A stretch of 64,000 bases of DNA. It comes from an uncultured Sphingomonas sp. GTDB taxonomy: Bacteria; Pseudomonadota; Alphaproteobacteria; Sphingomonadales; Sphingomonadaceae. The stretch spans positions 1 through 64,000 of the forward strand of contig NZ_CAJYQD010000025.1 in the NCBI RefSeq assembly GCF_913776855.1, given 5' to 3'. Of the stretch, positions 1 to 6,668 are shown piece after piece. The notes beneath the pieces are model-generated. The model searched no databases, had not been told where the DNA came from, and saw nothing but the letters and a program-made list of their open reading frames with translations. The number at the start of each line of letters is the position of its first letter. Position 1 is the stretch's first letter. The position numbers were made by a program, and so were the translations under genes.

Positions 1-46
1 GCTCATAACCTGAAGGTCACAGGTTCAAATCCTGTCCCCGCAACCA
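1..46 (+). tRNA. initiator tRNA-fMet(CAT), 3' part, cut by window edge
   Basis: The window opens inside the anticodon loop (CTCATAA, anticodon CAT at 4-6). The sequence continues through the variable region, a T-arm with the TTCAAAT loop typical of initiator tRNAs, and an acceptor strand CCCCGCA followed by A and an encoded CCA at 44-46. The 3' end CCCCGCAACCA matches bacterial fMet tRNA, where the terminal A pairs poorly with position 1. The 5' half lies outside the window, so elongator Met cannot be strictly excluded. Confidence 0.85.
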
Positions 47-432
47 AATCACACAACACCCCGCCTCCCCAGAGACGGGGCTTTCCTGCGTCCGGTGATC
101 CTGCGATCGCCGCCTTCCGAAACCAGCCCGACTTGCCTGGCCCCAACGCTCCAGCGTTCCGGAGGCTGTTCGGCTTCCTTTATATTCTGCAGCATGGGGG
201 CATTGCCCCAACCAGTTCGGACCGCGCGCAGCTGATGGATCGACAGTGTTTCCTTCCTGCCCATATGCGGTGCCTTCGTTCGACGGTCCGATCGTCAGAT
301 CAGAACCACGTCCGGCGTAACGAAGCGACCACGACGGCTCGGCAGCCATGCTGTTGCGGAGCCGCACGAACCCTTTGTATCGTTCGCGCGAACTGTGTCG
401 GCGCAGGCAATCTCACTCATGCGATCCCGTAG

Positions 433-473
433 TTATCCACAGGGGTCAGCGGCGTTATCCACAGTTATCCACA
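433..473 (+). promoter_or_regulatory. cluster of three perfect DnaA boxes
   Basis: The nonamer TTATCCACA occurs at 433-441, 455-463 and 465-473, all in the same orientation, with starts 22 and 10 bp apart (close to whole helical turns). It is the high-affinity DnaA box of E. coli oriC. The cluster sits in a gene-free interval (47-572) between the fMet tRNA and the MFS gene. I see nothing else convincing in 47-432. Possible roles are a chromosome origin, a DnaA titration site or DnaA control of a neighbouring promoter. Confidence 0.7.
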
Positions 474-509
474 ACCCCTTTGGATCACAGGGAGGATCGG
501 CAATGGCGG

Positions 510-549
510 TTGCCGCAAACCCAACTCCCGGTATATGTTACCTTACATA
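510..549 (+). promoter_or_regulatory. candidate promoter and operator of the MFS gene
   Basis: A sigma70-like pair TTGCCG (510-515) and TATATG (532-537) is separated by 16 bp. The inverted repeat TATGT (534-538) / ACATA (545-549) overlaps the -10 element and would suit a dimeric repressor. A related palindrome lies before the next gene at 1934-1944. The regulator is not in the window; ferulate genes in sphingomonads are known to be controlled by a MarR-type protein, so that class is an inference. Confidence 0.4.
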
Positions 550-572
550 ACAAAAACCGGAGAGGACGTAGT

Positions 573-1892
573 GTGGTCGAAGACCCCCGCATAGCGATCG
601 AGCAGGCGCCGATGTCGCGATTCCAATGGGGAATCGTCGGCACGATGGTCGGGCTGAACGCGCTCGACGGGTTCGACGTGCTGTCGATCAGCTTTGCCTC
701 GCCGGGTATCGCCGCCGACTGGAGCATCGATCGCGCCGCGCTGGGCATCGTGTTGTCGATGGAGCTGGTCGGGATGGCGATCGGGTCGCTGTTTCTGGGC
801 GGCCTTGCCGATCGACTGGGGCGACGGACCACGATCCTCGGCTGTCTGGGCGTGATGACCTGCGGCATGTTGGGTGCGGCAAGTGCGACGGGTATCGTCG
901 GCCTGTCGTTCTGGCGCGTTGCGACCGGCCTCGGCATTGGCGGGATGTTGGCATCGACCAATGCGGCGGTTGCCGAAGCGGCCAATGCGAAGCATCGGGC
1001 GCTGGCCGTCGTATTGATGGCGGCAGGCTATCCGATCGGGACGATCGTCGGCGGGTCGGTGTCCGCCGTGCTGTTGACCCACTATGATTGGCGGGCGGTG
1101 TTCCTCTTTGGCGCCTTGTGCAGCGCGCTGTTCGTGCCGCTGGTGCTGTGGCGCGCACCCGAGTCGGTCGCGTTCCTGATGCATCGGCGTCCGGCCGACG
1201 CACTCTCGCGGATCAACGTTGCCCTGCGCCGGATGGGCCATGATGCCATCGACGCACTGCCCGATCCCGAACTGCACGGGATCGCCGCCAAGGCGCCGGT
1301 CGTGGCGCTGTTTTCCCCCGCGCTGCTGCGCACCACCATCGCGCTGACGCTCGCTTATCTGGCGCATATCATGACCTTCTATTTCATCCTGAAATGGATC
1401 CCGAAGATCGTCGTCGACATGGGCTTTCCGGCCCCACAGGCGGCGGGGGTACTGGTCTGGGCCAGTATCGGTGGGGCAACGGGATCGCTGATCCTGGGGC
1501 TGCTGACGGGAAAGCTGCGGTTGTTGGCGCTGACGATCGGCGCGATGCTGTTGTCGACTGCGCTGGTCATCGTATTCGGGCGTGCGCAGAGCGACCTGTC
1601 GGGTCTGTCGATCGTTGCCGCCGCTGCCGGCTTTGCGACCAATGCCGGCGTCGTCGGGTTGTATGCGCTGGTGGCGGAACGGTTTCCGACTGGTCTCCGT
1701 GCCACCGCGACGGGGTTCGTCATCGGCATCGGGCGGGGCGGGTCGGCGTTGGCGCCGATGATTGCCGGTTTCCTGTTTTCCGCGGGATATGGGTTGCAGA
1801 CCGTCGCGGTGCTGATGGGCGTCGGGTCGCTGGTCGCGGCGGTAGCGTTGCTGCTGCTGGGCGGGAAATCCGCAGCGACGATGACGCGTTAG
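573..1892 (+). CDS. MFS transporter, aromatic acid:H+ symporter (AAHS) type
   Basis: This 439-residue inner-membrane carrier probably imports a phenolic acid. It has about 12 hydrophobic segments, the DGFD signature of AAHS carriers in TM1 (residues 32-35) and the loop motif GGLADRLGRR between TM2 and TM3. The chosen GTG start at 573 follows GGAGAGGA at 559-566; the open frame reaches further upstream, but that part is not transporter-like. It lies 72 bp ahead of the aldehyde dehydrogenase of the ferulate pathway, and both are preceded by similar ACATAACAAA tracts, which suggests coordinated control. Hydroxycinnamate or vanillate as substrate is inferred from the neighbours. Confidence 0.88.
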   Translation: MVEDPRIAIEQAPMSRFQWGIVGTMVGLNALDGFDVLSISFASPGIAADWSIDRAALGIVLSMELVGMAIGSLFLGGLADRLGRRTTILGCLGVMTCGMLGAASATGIVGLSFWRVATGLGIGGMLASTNAAVAEAANAKHRALAVVLMAAGYPIGTIVGGSVSAVLLTHYDWRAVFLFGALCSALFVPLVLWRAPESVAFLMHRRPADALSRINVALRRMGHDAIDALPDPELHGIAAKAPVVALFSPALLRTTIALTLAYLAHIMTFYFILKWIPKIVVDMGFPAPQAAGVLVWASIGGATGSLILGLLTGKLRLLALTIGAMLLSTALVIVFGRAQSDLSGLSIVAAAAGFATNAGVVGLYALVAERFPTGLRATATGFVIGIGRGGSALAPMIAGFLFSAGYGLQTVAVLMGVGSLVAAVALLLLGGKSAATMTR

Positions 1893-1905
1893 GCCAATTG
1901 CCCGA

Positions 1906-1944
1906 TTGACGGCCTCCGCAACTCCTTTTAGGCTATGAAACATA
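1906..1944 (+). promoter_or_regulatory. candidate promoter and operator of the ferulate genes
   Basis: TTGACG (1906-1911) and TAGGCT (1929-1934) are 17 bp apart. The palindrome TATG-AAA-CATA (1934-1944) overlaps the end of the -10 element. A strong ribosome binding site AAGGAGAGG at 1951-1959 precedes the ATG at 1965. The half-site ACATA followed by ACAAA recurs at 545-556 before the MFS gene. Confidence 0.45.
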
Positions 1945-1964
1945 ACAAATAAGGAGAGGCCGCG

Positions 1965-3371
1965 ATGGCGTCCGCAACAACGTTCGACCGGATGAATCCC
2001 GTGACCGGGGCCGTCGCCACCACGGCACAGGCGTTCGGTCCAGCGCAAGCGAACGCCGCGGTCGATGCCGCCGCCGCTGCCTTTCCCGCATGGTCGGCGC
2101 TGGGACCCAATGCCCGCCGTGCCGCGCTGACCAAGGCGGCGGACGCGCTGGCGGCGAAGGGCGACCAGTTCGTCGACGCGATGATGGGCGAGATCGGCGC
2201 GACCGAGGGGTGGGCGCGGTTCAACCTGATGCTGGCGGTATCGATGGTGCGCGAGGCCGCCGCACTGACCACGCAGATCGCGGGCGAGGTGATCCCGTCG
2301 GACAAGCCGGGCTGCATCGCGATGGCGCTGCGCGAGCCGGTCGGCGTCATGCTGGGCATTGCGCCGTGGAACGCGCCGATCATCCTGGGCGTGCGCGCGG
2401 TCGCTGCGCCGCTGGCGTGCGGCAATACGGTGGTGCTGAAGGCGAGCGAGCAATGCCCGCGCACCCACAGCCTGATCGCCGAAGCCTTTGCCGAGGCGCT
2501 GCCCGCAGGCGCGGTGTCGATCGTCACCAACGCGCCCGAGGATGCGGGGGACGTCGTCGGCGCGCTGATCGACAACCCGCATATCCGCCGGATCAACTTC
2601 ACCGGGTCGACCCATGTCGGGCGGATCATCGCGAAACGCGCGGCCGAGCATCTGAAGCCCGTGCTACTGGAACTGGGCGGCAAGGCGCCGCTGATCGTGC
2701 TGGACGATGCCGACCTCGACGAGGCGGTGAAGGCCGCCGCGTTCGGTGCGTTCATGAACCAGGGCCAGATCTGCATGTCGACCGAGCGGATCATCGTGGT
2801 CGATGCGGTCGCCGATGCCTTTGTCGAGAAATTCGCCGCGAAGGTCCGCACGATGGCGGTCGGCGACCCGCGCTTGGGACAAACGCCGCTGGGCGCGGTG
2901 GTCGACCGGAAGACGGTGGCGCATGTCCAGTCGCTGATCGCCGATGCGGTCGGCGCGGGCGCGGTGCAGGTGAATGGCGGCGCGGCGGATGGCGTGCTGA
3001 TGCCCGCCCATGTCATCGATCACGTGACGCCGGACATGAAGCTGTTCCGCGACGAAAGCTTCGGCCCCGTCGTCGGGGTGATCCGCGCGCGTGACGAGGA
3101 TCATGCGATTACCCTAGCCAACGACACCGCCTATGGCCTGTCGGCATCGGTCTTTACCCGCGATACCGCACGCGGCCTACGCGTCGCCCGGCGCATCCAG
3201 TCGGGCATCTGCCACGTCAACGGCCCGACCGTGCATGATGAGGCGCAGATGCCGTTCGGTGGCGTGAAGGCATCCGGATATGGCCGGTTCGGCGGCCGGG
3301 CGGGGATCGACGCCTTTACCGAGCTGCGCTGGATCACGATCGAGACCCAGCCGGGCCATTATCCCATCTGA
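1965..3371 (+). CDS. aldehyde dehydrogenase, vanillin/4-hydroxybenzaldehyde type
   Basis: This 468-residue NAD(P)-dependent aldehyde dehydrogenase has the family hallmarks: PWN (N136), the cofactor lysine K159, the FTGST loop (212-216), catalytic base E236 in LELGGK and nucleophile C270 in NQGQIC. The overall sequence resembles vanillin and salicylaldehyde dehydrogenases. In its context it would oxidise the vanillin or 4-hydroxybenzaldehyde released by the hydratase/lyase encoded 92 bp downstream. The ATG at 1965 follows AAGGAGAGG. LigV of Sphingobium is the functional analogue I have in mind; exact substrate preference cannot be read from sequence. Confidence 0.88.
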   Translation: MASATTFDRMNPVTGAVATTAQAFGPAQANAAVDAAAAAFPAWSALGPNARRAALTKAADALAAKGDQFVDAMMGEIGATEGWARFNLMLAVSMVREAAALTTQIAGEVIPSDKPGCIAMALREPVGVMLGIAPWNAPIILGVRAVAAPLACGNTVVLKASEQCPRTHSLIAEAFAEALPAGAVSIVTNAPEDAGDVVGALIDNPHIRRINFTGSTHVGRIIAKRAAEHLKPVLLELGGKAPLIVLDDADLDEAVKAAAFGAFMNQGQICMSTERIIVVDAVADAFVEKFAAKVRTMAVGDPRLGQTPLGAVVDRKTVAHVQSLIADAVGAGAVQVNGGAADGVLMPAHVIDHVTPDMKLFRDESFGPVVGVIRARDEDHAITLANDTAYGLSASVFTRDTARGLRVARRIQSGICHVNGPTVHDEAQMPFGGVKASGYGRFGGRAGIDAFTELRWITIETQPGHYPI

Positions 3372-3463
3372 CGGTACGGCGCGTGTCCCGCGCCGACCCG
3401 CGTGTCCCATTCGACATTTTCGCCGGCGAAACCGATCGCCGGCGCCAGCAAGAGGTTTGCACC

Positions 3464-4300
3464 ATGACCGAAACGAGCAGCAACGGCGTCGTCGCCTATG
3501 ATGTCGAGGGCGGCATTGCGTGGGTACGGTTCAACCGACCCGACAAGCGCAACGCCATGAGTCCGACGCTCAACCGCGACATGATGGAGGTCCTCGACGC
3601 GCTGGAGTTTCGGGACGATGTGGGCGTGCTGGTGCTGTCGGGCGAGGGGCCGGCATGGACCGCGGGCATGGATTTGAAGGAATATTTCCGCGAAACCGAA
3701 TCGCAGGGGCTGGCCGGCACGCGGAAAGCACAGCGCGAGAGCTATGGCTGGTGGCGGCGGCTGCGCTGGTATCAGAAGCCGACGATCGCGATGGTCAATG
3801 GCTGGTGTTTCGGCGGCGGATATGGCCCGCTGTTCGCCTGCGACCTGGCGTTCGCCGCCGAGGAGGCGAAGTTTGGCCTGTCGGAGATCAACTGGGGGAT
3901 CCTGCCGGGCGGCGGTGCGACCAAGGTCGCGCAGGAGCTGATGCCGTTCCGGAAAGCCATGTACCACGCGATGATGGGCGAGAATATCGATGGTCGGACC
4001 GCCGTCGAATGGGGCCTGGTCAACGAGGCACTGCCGCTGGCGCAGCTGAAGGACCGCGTGACCGAGGTGGCCAAGGTGCTGCTGGCCAAGAACCCGGTCG
4101 CGCTGAAGGCGACCAAGGACGCGATGAAGCGGGTCGGCGTCATGAGCTATGACGATGCCGAGGACTATCTGGTTCGTGCGCAGGAAGCGGCCAATTCGTT
4201 CGACAATGAAGGCCGCAAGGAAGGCATCCGGCAGTTCATCGACGAGAAGAGCTACAAGCCGGGGCTGGGCGCGTACGACAAGGATCGCACGAAAGCCTGA
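3464..4300 (+). CDS. ferB: hydroxycinnamoyl(feruloyl)-CoA hydratase/lyase
   Basis: This crotonase-fold enzyme of 278 residues hydrates feruloyl-CoA or p-coumaroyl-CoA and cleaves it to the benzaldehyde plus acetyl-CoA. It carries segments characteristic of this subgroup: KRNAMSPTLNR (29-38), AWTAGMDLKEYFRE, MVNGWCFGGG (110-119) and the SEINWG motif with catalytic E141. The C-terminal KSYKPGLGAYD also matches. The ATG at 3464 is preceded by AGAGG; the longer open frame upstream lacks family similarity. It lies between the aldehyde dehydrogenase and the CoA ligase, so three consecutive pathway steps are encoded together. Confidence 0.93.
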   Translation: MTETSSNGVVAYDVEGGIAWVRFNRPDKRNAMSPTLNRDMMEVLDALEFRDDVGVLVLSGEGPAWTAGMDLKEYFRETESQGLAGTRKAQRESYGWWRRLRWYQKPTIAMVNGWCFGGGYGPLFACDLAFAAEEAKFGLSEINWGILPGGGATKVAQELMPFRKAMYHAMMGENIDGRTAVEWGLVNEALPLAQLKDRVTEVAKVLLAKNPVALKATKDAMKRVGVMSYDDAEDYLVRAQEAANSFDNEGRKEGIRQFIDEKSYKPGLGAYDKDRTKA

Positions 4301-4311
4301 CCTGAAAAGAT

Positions 4312-4442
4312 CCTCCCCGGCACGGGGAGGGGGACCATGCGCAGCATGGTGGAGGGGGGTGTCGGTATTCGCAACGGTCGCGTTGCGTGGACGCCCCCTC
4401 CGTCAGCGCTGCCGCGCTGCCGCCTCCCCGAACCGGGGAGGA
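4312..4442. repeat. dispersed composite repeat, family A copy 1 (about 131 bp)
   Basis: The element starts and ends with CTCCCCG...CGGGGAG hairpins and contains GGGACCATGCGCAGCATGG near one end. The same architecture occurs in opposite orientation at 45217-45350. It fills the gap between the hydratase/lyase and the CoA ligase, so it would be transcribed if the genes form one operon. Confidence 0.8.
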
Positions 4443-4456
4443 AAGGGATATATCTC

Positions 4457-6550
4457 ATGCCCGACCTTTCCCGCCTGCTTACCCCCCGTTCGGTCGTCAT
4501 CGTCGGTGCGTCGCCGACGCCGGGCGCGCTGGGCAATGCGGTGCTGCGCAACCTCGAACGGCACAGCTATGCCGGCGACATTCACCTCATCAACCCGAAG
4601 CGCGACACGATCGACGGGCGGCCGTGCCTGAAGTCGATCGACGACTTGGCCATGGGCGTCGATGCCGCGGTGCTGGCGATACCGGGGCCGGCGGTGCTGG
4701 ATGCGGTCAAGGTGCTGGCAGCGCGTGGGGTCGGGGCGGCGATCATCTTTTCGGCGGGCTTTGCCGAAGGGGGTGAGGAGGGGCTGGCGGCGCAGGCGGA
4801 GGTCGCGCGGATCGCCGCCGAGCATGACATGGTGGTCGAGGGGCCGAACTGCTTGGGGCTGGTCAACTATGCCGCCGGGGTGCCGCTGACCTTTGTCGAG
4901 GCGCCGGTCCTCGACCTGACCGGCAAGCCGGCGGTCGGCATCGTCAGCCAGTCGGGCGCGATGGCGGTGGTGCTGGGCACGACGCTGATGGCGAAGGACC
5001 TGGGGATCACCGCGTCGGTATCGACCGGCAACGAAGCGGCATCGGGGGTCGAGGACTATGTCGAGCATCTGATCGCCGATCCGGCGACCCAGGCGATCGC
5101 GATGATCGTCGAGCAATTCCGCCAGCCCGCGCGCTTCCTGGCGCTTGCGGAACAGGCGCGTGCGGCGGGCAAGCCTGTCGTGCTGCTCCACCCCGGCACG
5201 TCGAGCGCCGCGCGCGAAAGTGCCGCGACCCATACCGGCGCGATGGCGGGCGACTGGCAGCTGATGAAGGCGAAGGTCGAGCGCGCGGGCGTGATACTGG
5301 TCGACAGCCTCGAAGCGCTGGGTGATGTGGTCGACATCGCGGTGCGCGCCAAGCCGGTGCGGCGCGGCGGCACGGCGGTGCTGACCGAAAGCGGCGCGTT
5401 CAAGGCGCTGACGCTCGACCTGGCGGAGGCGATCGGCCTCGACCTGCCGGCGATGGCGGGGGCGACGGCGGCGGCGATGCGCGGGGCGATTCCCGATTTC
5501 ATCCCCGTGTCCAACCCGATGGACCTGACCGCGCAGGCGCTGGTCGATCCCGACCTGTATCGCCGCACGCTGATCCCGCTGCTGGCCGACGATGCCTATG
5601 CCGCGCTGGTGTTCGGGATCATCCAGACCGACGCGGCGACGTCGGCGCGCAAGTTTCCGGCGATCACCGAAGCGATCCGCGCGTTGGCCCCGGACAAACC
5701 GGTCATCTTCGCCGGGCTGGACGACGGTGCGCCGGTGCCGGCGGAGTATATCGCCGGGCTGCGCGCGATCGGCGTACCGTACTTCCCGTCGCCCGACCGC
5801 GCCTTTCGCGCGCTGCGGCACCTGCTGACCCATGCGGCGCGCGATTTCGCGGTGGTGGCGGCCGATCCGGTGACGCTCGACCTGGCCCACGGGGTGATCC
5901 CCGAATATCGCGCCAAGGGCCTGCTGGCCCCGGTCGGCATCCCGTTCCCGGCGGGCGGGTTCGCCGCGACCCTCAGCGATGCGCAGGCGATCGCCGGCCG
6001 TATCGGCTATCCGGTCGCGATCAAGGCGCAGGCCGCCGCGCTCAGCCACAAGAGCGATGCCGGCGGCGTGATCCTGAACATCGCCGACGATGCCGCGCTG
6101 GCGGCGGCATGGGAGCGGCTCTACGCCAATGTCGCCGCCTATGACGCGACCATCGCACTCGATGGCGCGCAGGTGGAGGCGATGGGCCGGCGCGGGGTCG
6201 AACTGATCGTCGGCGCACGCAACGATCCCGATTGGGGGCCGGTGATCCTGGTCGGGTTCGGTGGGGTGACTGCCGAGCTGCTGCACGATGTCCGGCTGCT
6301 GCCGACCGACCTGACCCATGACGCGATCGTTGCCGAACTGCGCGCGCTCAAGCAGGGAGCGCTGCTCGATGGCTATCGCGGTTCGCCCGCGCTGGATGTC
6401 GATGCGGTCGCGACCCTGATCGCCAATCTGGGCCGGGTGCTGGCCGGGACGCACTCGATCCGCGAGGTCGATCTGAACCCGGTGGTCGTCTATCCGAAGG
6501 GCGAGGGTGTGGTCGCGCTCGACGCCCTCATCCTCGCCGAAGCGGACTGA
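4457..6550 (+). CDS. ferA: feruloyl-CoA synthetase, ADP-forming
   Basis: This 697-residue single-chain acyl-CoA synthetase of the ADP-forming superfamily activates hydroxycinnamic acids with ATP and CoA. The N-terminal CoA-binding Rossmann domain begins with VVIVGASP. The succinyl-CoA-ligase-like middle part carries the phosphorylated histidine H259 in SAATHTGAMAGDW. The C-terminal third is an ATP-grasp domain, ending with IREVDLNPVVV. The ATG at 4457 follows GAGGAAAGGG. FerA of Sphingobium SYK-6 is known to be of this ADP-forming type rather than AMP-forming, and adjacency to the hydratase/lyase makes ferulate or p-coumarate the likely substrate. Confidence 0.85.
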   Translation: MPDLSRLLTPRSVVIVGASPTPGALGNAVLRNLERHSYAGDIHLINPKRDTIDGRPCLKSIDDLAMGVDAAVLAIPGPAVLDAVKVLAARGVGAAIIFSAGFAEGGEEGLAAQAEVARIAAEHDMVVEGPNCLGLVNYAAGVPLTFVEAPVLDLTGKPAVGIVSQSGAMAVVLGTTLMAKDLGITASVSTGNEAASGVEDYVEHLIADPATQAIAMIVEQFRQPARFLALAEQARAAGKPVVLLHPGTSSAARESAATHTGAMAGDWQLMKAKVERAGVILVDSLEALGDVVDIAVRAKPVRRGGTAVLTESGAFKALTLDLAEAIGLDLPAMAGATAAAMRGAIPDFIPVSNPMDLTAQALVDPDLYRRTLIPLLADDAYAALVFGIIQTDAATSARKFPAITEAIRALAPDKPVIFAGLDDGAPVPAEYIAGLRAIGVPYFPSPDRAFRALRHLLTHAARDFAVVAADPVTLDLAHGVIPEYRAKGLLAPVGIPFPAGGFAATLSDAQAIAGRIGYPVAIKAQAAALSHKSDAGGVILNIADDAALAAAWERLYANVAAYDATIALDGAQVEAMGRRGVELIVGARNDPDWGPVILVGFGGVTAELLHDVRLLPTDLTHDAIVAELRALKQGALLDGYRGSPALDVDAVATLIANLGRVLAGTHSIREVDLNPVVVYPKGEGVVALDALILAEAD

Positions 6551-6592
6551 TATCATGACCACGCAACATGTAGCAATGAAGCATTACAGTTA

Positions 6593-6620
6593 TTGACAAT
6601 AGCAGTCCGGTGCGTAGCCT
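6593..6620 (+). promoter_or_regulatory. candidate promoter of the TonB-dependent receptor
   Basis: A perfect -35 TTGACA (6593-6598) is followed after 16 bp by TAGCCT (6615-6620). The gene starts at 6669 behind TGGGAGG. The -10 is weak, and no operator is evident beyond an AT-richer stretch (6551-6592). Confidence 0.45.
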
Positions 6621-6668
6621 GTGGGAAACAAGGGGAGCGACAGATCTCCCCATCCCTGGGAGGATGCT

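Noticed and set aside
543..2651. 702-codon open frame on the minus strand
   Set aside because: It runs antisense to the MFS and aldehyde dehydrogenase genes, is Arg/His/Gln-rich and has no domain pattern; a GC-rich shadow frame.
4403..6562. 719-codon minus-strand frame opposite the CoA synthetase
   Set aside because: Arg/Asp/His-rich low-complexity translation typical of antisense to a GC-rich gene; the plus strand encodes clear enzyme motifs.
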